In this document: piece after piece, positions 37,401-45,133 of the stretch
Numbering within the stretch: the stretch's first letter is position 1
Layout: every line of letters begins with the position of its first letter
Assembly: GCF_000328565.1 (NCBI RefSeq)
Contig: NC_019957.1
Coordinates: forward strand, 186,001-250,000
Direction of reading: 5' to 3'
DNA: 64,000 nt
Origin: Mycobacterium sp. JS623
Lineage (GTDB): Bacteria; Actinomycetota; Actinomycetes; Mycobacteriales; Mycobacteriaceae
Program-made: the position numbers and the translations under genes
Notes under the pieces: model-generated
The model's input: the letters and a program-made list of their open reading frames with translations, nothing else
Told to the model about the DNA's origin: nothing
Databases searched by the model: none

Positions 37401-37905
37401 CAGTCCGCAAGCACTGCTGCTAATGACATCGGGCATACGCTCGCGTCGCCTGGCCCATGCGGTGACCTCTCATCTACCGGGCGGGTTGGCGCCGGGGGTG
37501 GCTGGTCTCCGGGAGTGGCTCGGGACGATGTCAATCTCAGCGTGGCGCCAGAACTTTGGCGCCACGTCGACGGAAGTCCTCGATCTCCTCGAATTCACGC
37601 GACCACGTAGTCGCAGCCTGTTAAAGACGCTGCTCGAAAATGGCAGTGTCTCCGTCCATCTGCCCGCAGGCCCCAGTAACCCGGCTAAATACGATGGTCC
37701 CGTCACGCTTTTGCCGGTCGCCGGCGAGCCGCTGCCGGAGCCGCTGGCCGTTTATGTCGATGGAGAATTTGTCTCCGTAATCGCTTCGCAGGATCAGGCT
37801 GACGTAGATGCGATCCTTGACACCGGACTCGACGTTGAGTTGACGCTCGAGGCTAGCCAAGACTCGGTGTCGCTACGGGTGGCCTTACCAATTGTTGACG
37901 ACTAG
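34396..37905 (+). CDS. hamB: HamB-like Ski2-type superfamily 2 helicase
   Basis: The 1169-residue protein starts at GTG 34396 with GAAGGAG upstream, inside the end of hamA. After an N-terminal helical region of about 290 residues come motif I PTSGGKT (about 307), Ia YVAPTRSLG, motif II DEAQ (about 414), III ISAAMGNGGG, a Ski2-like FHHAGLP (about 635), TSTLTDGVNLPVR and motif VI NAMGRAGRAG (about 699). A long C-terminal region of about 450 residues follows. HamB is the sensor helicase that restrains HamA. DEAQ replaces DEAD/DEAH. The pair is the strongest phage-defence signature in the window. Confidence 0.8.
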   Translation: MERSLDLQLLDEALGGRTGLPTPEELQQLMADAEVQLLLRQSSIDQQLIDTAWYLHGVASIDQARQRYTLGRQRQAFLVSAHIFDLTLNQSGWTPAERLSLGFAAAIGYRRGNRDPNATAMMNRLRDVVDVESTVVDHFGTLSLEAGLAFLGFETRTLFTWFRTWRQQLATIAVDSQLSDLTATVFGPTQMVVLGAEDLLNYFSRGDVERLARGRERLRMVATGDAGPEDLNSRWVAAHLLRFSGEAEAGSLWNPEVVPPSVPTLVRQAFTIGNPPILCLWEPQRELLSGSRSPLDEDVRRMVLSVPTSGGKTLVAQMLAVEHLARTNRSVCYVAPTRSLGREVRRSMSSRIRILQRETGSDQPDYSPFLSFLWSLDDPGAQADVEVMTPERLGHLLRHDANGVLDRFGMFIFDEAQLIKEAGRGFVLESVIAFLDYLTADTEHQIALISAAMGNGGGIAQWLDPAGNCLLHESDWRGPRRLHAVFNTKALWGTTQVEPTTGSKWKYRHTTELEGVIRLRMANGQVKQLVTTGDTGWRLVRKSKDGSDFPSEIEIDRTRQTPNYKIASDMIGELGHAGSVLIVASTRKQAQQLAGALAASRDEQPSLTLLVNFVEQQLSANHPLVWMLRRGVGFHHAGLPIEVLEALEEAVRRDELPYLACTSTLTDGVNLPVRTVVIYDQPFPGQHEDSHLSGARLVNAMGRAGRAGKETEGWIVLVRAAAPSETDFSDLNPDGDALAVTSSMITDGALESFAELEQALRNDQDAIFQAAAEAADFVGFVWLVLATEEAHGVDPNTVDLTRVVDSTLAAHQSSAMRELCVQIASRTRDRYVATDSSARRRWVRTGTSIASARTIDDMAGEVANAAMKFVEGSSAAELVIPEVAISWLSDVFIELLNLNEAPLWRFRTSVQGGDIDVKPRDLLAGWVAGRSLPELANGFLRAASDGAWRIEQMVDVVTTHFEHYFSWTVGALIELVNRRLAEASLNVEVCPELGGYIRYGVNSPQALLLMTSGIRSRRLAHAVTSHLPGGLAPGVAGLREWLGTMSISAWRQNFGATSTEVLDLLEFTRPRSRSLLKTLLENGSVSVHLPAGPSNPAKYDGPVTLLPVAGEPLPEPLAVYVDGEFVSVIASQDQADVDAILDTGLDVELTLEASQDSVSLRVALPIVDD

Positions 37906-37963
37906 GGACTGTAGGTCGCAGACGTCAACAACTCCCCTACCCTCGATATGGACTGGCTCTTGA

Positions 37964-38344
37964 CTACTGCAGATAAGTGCGGCCATACCGGTCGTAGGTG
38001 CCCTGCCCCGGATCGGTGATGAACGCGACGCGCTGGCCGAGCAGCGTCTGCTTCGCGAACTCGGATGCTTCGGGTCCCCAGCAGCCGACGGTGTAGCCGG
38101 GCTTCTTGGTTTCGGGTGTATCGATTCCCAACAGGCGGATGCGCAGCCGTCCGCGGACGTCGTCGACAATGTCGACAGTGTCGCCGTCGACCACCTTCAA
38201 CACCGTCGCCGTCGTCGCGACCGGATCGGCGCGCGCTGCGGTGACATCTACCAAGGAAACGACCACGGTGAAGGTGGCCGCGGCGAGGACGAGTCGAGTC
38301 AGGCGATGCACATTCGCAATATCCCGCAAGACACCGACATACAT
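37964..38344 (-). pseudogene. thermonuclease (SNase), N-terminal fragment right of the inserted element
   Basis: A hydrophobic signal-like segment (LVLAAATFTVVVSLVDVTAA, probably cut after ARA) is followed by the catalytic SNase parts: VVDGDTVDI, RIRLLGIDTPE and YDRYGRT. The frame ends with YLQ and a TAG supplied by the element. The C-terminal third is at 27530-27726. A start at ATG 38344 or GTG 38311 is possible. Before insertion the gene encoded an exported calcium-type nuclease. The truncated product keeps the catalytic residues but lacks the last helices. Confidence 0.85.
37970..37977. repeat. right attachment-site core CAGATAAG
   Basis: This is the second copy of the 8-bp core found at 27719-27726. 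It is followed by thermonuclease N-terminal coding sequence (GCGGCCATACC on the plus strand), in the same phase as the left copy. Confidence 0.7.
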
Positions 38345-38362
38345 GCCGGCATCGCCGGCTAG

Positions 38363-38539
38363 TTACGCGACGCTGGCCTCTCGGTCAGCGCGGCATGCAG
38401 GAAGCGTCAGGTCGCGCAACAGCTGAGCGATGCTGACATCACGGCGCTGCGCCTCGCCCCGCAGCACGTCGTAGTCTGCCGGGCTCAGGCGCACATAAAC
38501 GCCCTCGGTGAGCTTGCGGGTCTCGGTCCCACGGCTCAT
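38363..38539 (-). CDS. ribbon-helix-helix-like small protein
   Basis: The 58-residue protein starts at ATG 38537-38539 with GGAG upstream. It reads EGVYVRLSPADYDVLRGEAQ and RRDVSIAQLLRDLTL, the beta strand plus two helices of MobC/RHH proteins. These are DNA-binding accessory factors for plasmid partition, mobilisation or antitoxin function. It is just upstream of, and co-directional with, the interrupted thermonuclease. Its target could be the inverted repeats at 38618-38685. Confidence 0.6.
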   Translation of the reverse strand: MSRGTETRKLTEGVYVRLSPADYDVLRGEAQRRDVSIAQLLRDLTLPACRADREASVA

Positions 38540-38617
38540 GTTCACTCCTCTGGCGCCGTCGTGATCATCTGCGCGGCGGTGCGCGTGCTGCTAGTTTACA
38601 ACATCGATGTCCTTAAT

Positions 38618-38685
38618 TAGCGACATCTGCCGCAGAGCACTTTGCGGATGTCGCTACCCTGCCGTTATTTAGGAGCATAATGCTC
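38618..38685. promoter_or_regulatory. two inverted repeats between divergent small DNA-binding genes
   Basis: TAGCGACATCTGC (38618-38630) pairs with GCGGATGTCGCTA (38644-38656), with one mismatch and a 13-bp spacer. GAGCATAATGCTC (38673-38685) is a perfect palindrome that also holds a CATAAT -10-like sequence for the plus-strand gene at 38727. They are likely operators for one or both neighbouring DNA-binding proteins. Confidence 0.5.
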
Positions 38686-38726
38686 TTACGGACCGAACGC
38701 ACGGTCCGCGCCCGACCGGATCGAGG

Positions 38727-39164
38727 ATGACGCCGCCCAAGCAACCACCCCCTGGCGTTGAGACGACACCACAAGGACCAGTGGTGCCGTTGCAGGAGGC
38801 TGCAACCCGACTGGGCAAGGATCCGCGCACCGTCATCCGCGCGATCACCGCCGGCGACATCCGCGGCGGTGCGATTCCGCGCCCCGAACGCCTGCGCTGG
38901 TATGTCTACACCGACGAGCTTCCGCCACCGCCCGGTCCCACTCCCCCACCCGTCAGTCGCGAGCTCGACGAGTTGCGCGCCCAACTCGTCTCGCAGATCG
39001 AAGCCAACCGGCTGCTGATCGCCGCCCAACAGGATCTACTTGACGCCGACCGCTCGACTAGCGAAGCCGCCGATAAGTACCGCGCGGTCGCCCGCGAGTA
39101 CCTGAATGCGTTGTCGCAGTTCATGACTCCCGGAAATTTGGGTGAGCTCGCCGATCAGTTGTAG
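38727..39164 (+). CDS. excisionase-like helix-turn-helix protein with coiled coil
   Basis: The 145-residue protein contains a MerR/Xis-type HTH (VVPLQEAATRLGKDPRTVIR and AITAGDIRGGAIPRPERLRW), a Pro-rich hinge (PPPPGPTPPP), and a helical charged region that may dimerise (DELRAQLVSQIEANRLLIAA). It is probably a small plasmid regulator or replication/partition accessory factor. It faces the RHH gene across the inverted repeats. Confidence 0.65.
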   Translation: MTPPKQPPPGVETTPQGPVVPLQEAATRLGKDPRTVIRAITAGDIRGGAIPRPERLRWYVYTDELPPPPGPTPPPVSRELDELRAQLVSQIEANRLLIAAQQDLLDADRSTSEAADKYRAVAREYLNALSQFMTPGNLGELADQL

Positions 39165-39843
39165 GTGGGGTGAGCTAACCGGCGTGGTGTTCTGCGTTGG
39201 GGCACACAGCGAACTCGACGGCGGCCAGTCTGATGCTGGGTGCTCAACACCACAGTTGCACCAACGGCCATCTAGCAGCAGAAAGACGAACGCAACCGGC
39301 CCTAATTCCGCTGCTAGTTCGAGGTTAGACCCCTCGCGGCGCGTAGGGAAGAAGCGTGGATAGCGGCGGGCCAAGGGGATGCTGATGGCCATCTTCGACG
39401 TGGACGCGACGGCAACGATCGAGGTCCTTCGCTGGCGATCGCAAGAGATGAACATCAAAACTGCGGCAGTTGGCGGGGCATGGTGTCCGGAGCGTCGGTG
39501 CTGTCGGGTCCCTCACGCCGCAAGGCCTGGCGCGAGGCGTTCGGCGGGGTCGTCCCTGGTTCAGCACAGAGCCGGGCTTGTCGTCCGCCGGGCCGGTTGG
39601 CAATTGTCGCCGAGGTCAACGTGCGTCTGGCGCCCCGAATGTCCTCCCCGATGCTGGACGAAGAAGCGTGCGGAGCCCTGGAAGATGGCAGGGAGGCCCT
39701 CGGTCCACGTGTTGTCGTGGTCAACGTCAGAACGCTTGCCGCGCCTGCTTCGACTCGGTTGTACTGCGGGCAGTTTCGCAGTTGCACCGCCAGACTTGCG
39801 ACCCACGGCCGCTAATTGTCACGTGACGGTAGAGTGTGTGCCG
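39165..39843. other. about 680 bases with no supported gene
   Basis: Several overlapping frames on both strands lack recognisable domains, and none has a convincing ribosome site. A plus-strand frame beginning MLMAIFDVDATATIEVLRWR is the best candidate, but its later part has unusual Arg/Cys-rich composition. It is probably decayed DNA downstream of the parAB operon. Confidence 0.35.
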
Positions 39844-40686
39844 CTACACCGCCGCCGCTTCGTCGGCGAGTGCGGCGAGCAACGTCTTGACACCGTCGGG
39901 TCCAAGGTGTGACCGCAACGCGTCAGCGAGCAGATGTGGCTTCGAGTTAAATTCCTTTAGGGCGCTGACGATTACGCGCGATGGGCTCGGCGGTCGCTTA
40001 TCGGATGCGCCGTTGTTCGCGGTGTTGTCGTTCTTCTTGTCAAACGCGGCTTGCCACCGCACGACCTGTTGCTCGAGCGGCACGCGTGCCAGCTGGCGGG
40101 CTTCCCTGATCGCCAATTCGCCTCTGCGCAAAGCTCTTTGCAATTCGGGCGCCAGCTGCAGCAGCGCCCGCCGCTGTGAAACCCAGGTCTCGTGCCTGCG
40201 CAGCCTGCTGGCTGCTTCGGCGGCGCTCCCACATTCTTTCACCAGCGCTGCAACCGCCTTCGCTTCTTCGATGACATCGAAGTCCTGCCGGTCGACGTTC
40301 TCGGCGATCGATGCTGAGATGAGTGTGACGCGGTCGCGGGCGATTTCGTCGTTGACGACAATGTCGAGATCGGTGCGGCCGAATTTGTGCGCGGCCGCCA
40401 AGCGCCGGCATCCGTTGATAACGACGAAGCGGGTAGTGATGCGGTCCTCGGGATACAACTTGAGGTATGCGCCCTTGGTGACCACCACCGCCGGCTGCAA
40501 CTGCATGTCGGCGATCGACTCCAGGTTCGACAGGTCCCCGAGATCCTCGCGAGGGTTGCGCGGGTTCGGTGTCAGGTCGCTCAGTGGTGCTGAGCGACTG
40601 GGCGTTTCGCCGGGCTGGTCGACGGGTGAGTTGTCGCCCACCTCGCCTACGAGGCTCGCCAGGCTCGTGCGTCCTCCGCGCGCCAT
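39844..40686 (-). CDS. parB: ParB-like partition protein
   Basis: The 280-residue protein has a ParB N-terminal domain (LTPNPRNPREDLGDLSNLES, VINGCRRLAAAHKFG) with the arginine-rich CTP-binding type motif. A central HTH (GSAAEAASRLRRHETWVSQR) and a C-terminal dimerisation region follow. Its ATG overlaps the parA stop (ATGA). It should bind parS sites; the TTTACCGCGGTAAA palindromes nearby are the best candidates. Confidence 0.88.
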   Translation of the reverse strand: MARGGRTSLASLVGEVGDNSPVDQPGETPSRSAPLSDLTPNPRNPREDLGDLSNLESIADMQLQPAVVVTKGAYLKLYPEDRITTRFVVINGCRRLAAAHKFGRTDLDIVVNDEIARDRVTLISASIAENVDRQDFDVIEEAKAVAALVKECGSAAEAASRLRRHETWVSQRRALLQLAPELQRALRRGELAIREARQLARVPLEQQVVRWQAAFDKKNDNTANNGASDKRPPSPSRVIVSALKEFNSKPHLLADALRSHLGPDGVKTLLAALADEAAAV

Positions 40687-41399
40687 CAGCTGCCTCCGCC
40701 GACATTGAGTTCGAGGGCGAATTTATAGAAGTCCTCGCGCGCCTGAAGGGCCGTGCGATTGAGCGGATACTCCGTCACGACCAGACCATCGGCACTGGCC
40801 CTGGCGTGCAGCTTGTAGTGCCGAATTACGGTGTGCGCCAACGGCCATCCGTTGGCTTTTACGAAGTCCTTCGTCTCATTGAGGTCGTGTTCACCGTCGC
40901 GGGGGTCCCAGTTGTTGACGACCACCACGTAGGGAACGCGGCGCGGGGCGACCACCTTGTTGATGGTTCGCGCAGTTGGGTCGAAGCTCAGCGGTTCAGG
41001 TTCGATCGGGATGATGACACGGTCAGCCACATCGAGGACCACGCGTAGCGCGTCCGCGCCTGGCCCGCGACCCAACGGGTCGGAAGAGTTATTGCCGGGC
41101 TCGAGATCGATCCAGCCGGGTGTGTCGACGTAAACGTGTTTGATGCCAGGAAGTTCGCCCAGGCGCTTAAGCCTGTCCAGATCCGCGTGTGCTTGCACGA
41201 CGTGGAATGGCAGGTCGTTGATTCGAGACGCCCACCAGATCGCCGACCCTTGCGGGTCGATCGACACGGCGGCGACTGGAGAGCTGGAGTCCGGATCGTC
41301 ATTGCGATTGAGGACGTCGGCGGTGACAGCGGCGAGGTTGACCGCGATGGTGCTCTTGCCGACGCCGCCCTTCTGATTGAGAACGACGTGAACAGCCAT
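40686..41399 (-). CDS. parA: ParA-type partition ATPase
   Basis: The 237-residue ATPase starts at ATG 41397-41399 with GGAAGG upstream. It shows a deviant Walker A motif (LNQKGGVGKSTIAVNLA), SIDPQGSAIWWA and VYVDTPGWIDLEP, and a C-terminal helix region. There is no N-terminal HTH, so regulation is probably by ParB binding at the palindromes in the upstream 41400-41620 region. It segregates the plasmid together with ParB. Confidence 0.9.
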   Translation of the reverse strand: MAVHVVLNQKGGVGKSTIAVNLAAVTADVLNRNDDPDSSSPVAAVSIDPQGSAIWWASRINDLPFHVVQAHADLDRLKRLGELPGIKHVYVDTPGWIDLEPGNNSSDPLGRGPGADALRVVLDVADRVIIPIEPEPLSFDPTARTINKVVAPRRVPYVVVVNNWDPRDGEHDLNETKDFVKANGWPLAHTVIRHYKLHARASADGLVVTEYPLNRTALQAREDFYKFALELNVGGGS

Positions 41400-41557
41400 G
41401 AAGGCCTTCCGTATGCTTCCCCCGCAGGGCGGAGTACTTCGGATGAGACAGCCGCAGTCTACGGTGGTGCGTCGAATCTTTCGCGGCGACACGCTGGTCG
41501 AAAAGCGTAAGGGCGCACCGGTTGTCGGTGCAGCCGAGGCCACAGCCAGGCCTGACG

Positions 41558-41577
41558 ATCTTTACCGCGGTAAAGAT
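41558..41577. repeat. palindrome ATCTTTACCGCGGTAAAGAT, copy 1
   Basis: This perfect 20-bp palindrome lies in the parA upstream region. The same core recurs at 41592-41610, 42756-42771 and 46833-46854. It is a candidate parS or ParB operator. Confidence 0.65.
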
Positions 41578-41591
41578 TTGAACGGTTCCAT

Positions 41592-41610
41592 TCTTTACCC
41601 GCGGTAAAGA
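41592..41610. repeat. TTTACC palindrome, copy 2 (one extra central base)
   Basis: TCTTTACC and GGTAAAGA are separated by CGC instead of CG, so the dyad has a 3-bp centre. It sits 34 bp from copy 1. Confidence 0.6.
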
Positions 41611-41824
41611 TTGGAATCCCAGTCAAGCATCAACCTGCGGCCGCGCAATTGATGCGGCTATTGCAGCCAGGTTTTCAATCACGATGCGTGCCGGGTACGT
41701 TCGCGGTCGGACGCCGAGCGGCGTCGCTCCCGTCGCATCGACGCCGTTGAAATGCGCTGCGGCGACCTGGAATTCGGCTGGTCCCCCGGAAAGCCCGGCG
41801 CGTCGCACTGAGCACGTTCTATCC

Positions 41825-41847
41825 GTCAGTGAAATACTGACAGGGTG
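41825..41847 (+). promoter_or_regulatory. operator and leaderless promoter of the gene at 41845
   Basis: GTCAGT (41825-41830) and ACTGAC (41836-41841) form a perfect inverted repeat around GAAAT. AATACT at 41833-41838 fits a -10 seven bases before the GTG. The geometry suggests autorepression. Confidence 0.5.
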
Positions 41848-42609
41848 GCTACCCGGCCCAAGGTGCATCGCTCGGAGGTGGCCACTGCCATCACTAGAAT
41901 CGCACGTCGCAGGGCTAAAATCGACGATCGACACCTCGAATTGTTGCCCGATTCAGCCGCTTCCGACCCTCGCGAAGTACTCGATTATCTACGCAGATTC
42001 AGCGGCCCGGATATCCCCCGCTGGGTGCTGCAGGCCGATGTCTGCGACGCCCTGACCCTCAACAACTGGCTGTGGTGGGAAGACCGTCGCCGCGAGTTGT
42101 ACTTTCTCAAGGCCGGCCGCGATCGTGGCCTGTTTCTCTCTCAGATCGGCGCGCAAGTCGGCGTCGGCAAGCAGGGGCTGATCGATCGCATCGACCGGCT
42201 CGAGGCGCTGCTGCGCTACGACCGGCCCGACGAGAAGTTCAGCCGCGCAGCGCGCCAGACCGAACGGGAGCGCGAGGCCCGAATGCCGACCGAGGAGGCT
42301 TGGCTTCACGCCCGCCGCGACGAGCTGATGAACGTGATCAACGGCTTCGTGCAGCAGGCGGACCGCTTCGAGATCGACGAACGTGAATGGGTCGACGAAC
42401 TGGAGATCGACGGCCGCGACGACCAGTTCACCTCCTCGACGATGGTGATCCTCGGGCTGGCGGCCTCCGAGTTGCGCACCGCGCCCGCGGTCCTCGAACT
42501 GGACAGCACGCGGCCGTACGCGGTGCACACATTCCTCGCCCGCGCCGACAACCTGCGCAGCCAGTTCGCCGATCTGGGCGCGAAGACGACGGCACGGCTT
42601 CCGGCCTAG
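41845..42609 (+). CDS. plasmid-type helical DNA-binding protein of unknown role
   Basis: The 254-residue product starts at GTG with no leader. It contains an HTH-like segment (LSQIGAQVGVGKQGLIDRID) followed by charged helices (REREARMPTEEAWLHARRDE). The rest is acidic and helical. It is divergent from parAB, with the TTTACC palindromes between them, so it may take part in copy control or partition. No family was recognised. Confidence 0.6.
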   Translation: MATRPKVHRSEVATAITRIARRRAKIDDRHLELLPDSAASDPREVLDYLRRFSGPDIPRWVLQADVCDALTLNNWLWWEDRRRELYFLKAGRDRGLFLSQIGAQVGVGKQGLIDRIDRLEALLRYDRPDEKFSRAARQTEREREARMPTEEAWLHARRDELMNVINGFVQQADRFEIDEREWVDELEIDGRDDQFTSSTMVILGLAASELRTAPAVLELDSTRPYAVHTFLARADNLRSQFADLGAKTTARLPA

Positions 42610-42755
42610 AACCTCGCGGCTCACTCCGTGGGGGAGCAACAGATGAGTACCGATCCGTGGAGGCGATCGAGGGGGCCGCACCCTCCAGCAAAGTCAAGGT
42701 ATCGCGCGATCTGGTGCTAGTACGGCGGGAGTCCTGCGAGTTTGGCCGCCAGAAT

Positions 42756-42771
42756 CTTTACCGCGGTAAAG
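42756..42771. repeat. TTTACC palindrome, copy 3
   Basis: CTTTACCGCGGTAAAG is a perfect 16-bp palindrome, 14 bases beyond the end of the carboxylesterase pseudogene. Confidence 0.6.
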
Positions 42772-42784
42772 TGGCAAACAGAAT

Positions 42785-44337
42785 TCATGGCGTCTGCATG
42801 CCAGCCGGGCGGAGTTCCACCGAGCGTCCTGGTAGGTCGAGGGTGCCGAAGTCGTGTGCGCACCAGATCCGGCGCGAGGCCTCCTCCGGGTAGGGCCCGG
42901 TATGCGACTCGGAGTCGTAGACCCGGGTGGTCCGGGTGTCCGGGCGGTAGCGCGGCCATCCGGGGTCGCCGGAGGTCGCAAAGCGCACCCAATCGCTGCG
43001 CATCCGGTCCGAAACGCTCCGTAGCTCCTCTGCGGCGTGCGGTAGGGCGGACACATGGTTGCGCACGTCGTCGGCGCTGAGCGTTCCGAACACGAGCAGC
43101 AGATCCAAACTGTGCGAGGCGCCCTCGCCCCGGTTGAAGCTCCAGCACAACTCGTAAATCCACGCCGGGCCGCCGCCGCTGTGCTGGGCGTCGGCGATAT
43201 GCAGAGTCGGCATTCGAAACAGCCAGTCGGAGTTGAGAAGTTCATACCGTTGGCCCGCATTCGCATCGGGATATTCGATGCAGTAAGCGTCGCGGCGGAT
43301 GGCTGGAGCAAGTTGGCTGATCCTGGCGGACACTTGCTCCTCTGTCACCTCGGCACCGAGATAGGGGTTGAAGAGCGAGTACTCGTCGCGGGTGTGGCCC
43401 ACGAGTAGCTCGATGTCGCGGGCGGCGCCGCTCGCGAGCGCCCGCCAGGGCGCCTCCGCAATGATTTCTCCGTCGACGATGGGCGAGAACGGCGTGGGCG
43501 TCAGCGCCATAGGCCCCCACGCCTCAACGAATTCTGGCATCTGTGAATCACCGTCTCGGTGGCTTCGATCAGCGCACGCGGGGAGAAACGCGCGAGCTCG
43601 GCCGCGGCCGGTCGCGCCCCGAGTTCTGCGGCGATCGATTCGGACACCGCGGACGCCAGGCCCAGCGAGAAGAACGTTCCAGGAACGCTTTGGGCTATTG
43701 CCCGCCGGAAGAGTCCGGTTGCCATCGGCATTGCGAGTAGGGTAGCGACGGAGCCGGCGCCGGCGGATTGGCCAAAGATGGTGACCGTGTTCGGCTCTCC
43801 CCCGAACGCAGCGATGTTGTCTTGGACCCAACGCAATGCGGCGAGCTGGTCGAGGATGCCGCGATTGTCCGGCGCTCCGTGGATATGCGCGAAGCCTTCA
43901 GCGCCAACGCGGTAGTTCATGCTCACCACGACCACGACCACGCCGCGAGCGGCGAGCGTCGCGCCGTCATGGTGCGGGTTGGCAGAACTCCCTTGCAGGT
44001 ACCTGCCGCCGTGGATCCACACCATCACGGGCAGCCTCGCGGCTCCCAGGACGGGCGACCAGACGCTGAGAGTCAGGCAGTCCACCGAGCCGTCTGCCAC
44101 GCTGCCAGACACCGAAGACATCACCGCACCGCTGTGACCGGCCTGGGCAACCGGTGGACCGAAGGTGATGGCGTCGCGAACGCCGTCCCAGCGCGCTACG
44201 GGGACGGGCGCTGCGAACCGTCGTAGGCCGAATGGCGGCTCGGCATAGGGGATCCCGCGGAACACCGCAACACCGCTCTCCCACCTGCTGCCGCGCACGA
44301 CGCCTGCCGCGGTTCGTACGTCAACTTCGGCGCGCAT
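42785..44337 (-). pseudogene. type B carboxylesterase, interrupted by one frameshift
   Basis: The N-terminal part (from ATG 44335-44337, GGGGAG upstream) has FRGIPYAEPPFG, VMVWIHGGRYLQGSS and the nucleophile elbow IFGQSAGAGSV. Near 43533-43545 the frame changes: one frame ends CQNSLRRGGLWR, while the other continues MPEFVEAWGPMALTPTPFSP to a normal C-terminus with HTRDEYSLFNPY. Together they span a full-length esterase of about 515 residues. A single-base indel explains the break. It could be a sequencing error or a real mutation. Confidence 0.8.
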
Positions 44338-44376
44338 CACGGACTCCCCACGGTTGCTCTCGCGGATCGGCAAGCT

Positions 44377-44910
44377 TCATCCCGGCCCTGGGCGAGGTAG
44401 CGGATCGACGCCTCCTGCACGCAACGTGCGGTCGATGAAATGCGCCTTGGCTCGGGTGTAGGCCTCGCGGTCATCACGAAATACATTGGCCAAACGTCGT
44501 TTCAGCGTCCTGTATTGATCGCGTAGGCCGTCGTTTGCGCGCAGTGCGTCTCGAAACGCCAGCAGTTCAGCCACGTGGGCATAGTCGTGCTGGACAAGAT
44601 AAAGATGGTGCGTTCGAGCTTCGGGCCGGGGCCGCAGGAACCATAGCCGCCATCGTCCGTTCGGGTCCGTCGGCCAGTAGAGCCATCCGTCGTTCTCGAG
44701 GACCGATACCGCCGCGCGTGATGCCGGCAGCGAGATGACTGGGGCGAGGATGTCGATGACTGGCTTGGAGGCTAGTCCCGGCACGGACGTCGATCCGACA
44801 TGCTCGACCGGTGCGGCGAGCCAGGGTTTAAGAAGGTGCGCCAGCTGATCCCGCTGCTCGGCGAATTGGCGGGGCCAGTGGGTGTCGTACTCGACGACGG
44901 TGACCGCCAT
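44377..44910 (-). CDS. GrpB/UPF0157 family protein
   Basis: The 177-residue protein starts at ATG 44908-44910 and contains PVEHVGSTSVPGLASKPVID, the nucleotidyltransferase-like signature of the GrpB family. It then has HHLYLVQHDYAHVAELLAFR and DALRANDGLRDQYRTLKRRL. The biological role of the family is not established. It follows the carboxylesterase in the same direction, and the two may have arrived together. Confidence 0.85.
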   Translation of the reverse strand: MAVTVVEYDTHWPRQFAEQRDQLAHLLKPWLAAPVEHVGSTSVPGLASKPVIDILAPVISLPASRAAVSVLENDGWLYWPTDPNGRWRLWFLRPRPEARTHHLYLVQHDYAHVAELLAFRDALRANDGLRDQYRTLKRRLANVFRDDREAYTRAKAHFIDRTLRAGGVDPLPRPGPG

Positions 44911-45133
44911 GTCGACCACGAGTTAAGCGTACGTCTAGATGTCTCACCCGCCGGAAGGCACCTCCGCTTGGTGCGCTCCCCCATCGCTGTGCTCGAAACG
45001 CGAGAATCGTTCAGTGACTCCGGATCCGAAGGCTCGGACGGTACCGCCCAATTTCGTCACCGTGACACTGTGAAAATTCGTCGGCGGTAGTGCAATGACG
45101 CACCGAATAGGCGTCACCGCGACCGGCCAGGTC

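Larger units (their letters stand above)
27719..37977 (+). mobile_element. Tn554-type tyrosine-recombinase element carrying a Hachiman-like defence operon
   Basis: The element lies between two direct copies of CAGATAAG (27719-27726 and 37970-37977) and splits an exported thermonuclease gene. It encodes two overlapping tyrosine recombinases at its left end, then a four-gene operon (unknown protein, XRE-ImmA/IrrE, HamA-like nuclease, HamB-like helicase). All its genes are on the plus strand, opposite to the target gene. The cargo genes look less G+C-biased than the flanking DNA. No transposase of another type and no terminal inverted repeats were seen. The exact crossover is not certain, because the element end also encodes RTLA just beside the left core. 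Confidence 0.85.

Noticed and set aside
27719..37977. Prophage
   Set aside because: Only two tyrosine recombinases and defence-type genes are present; there are no structural, packaging or lysis genes.
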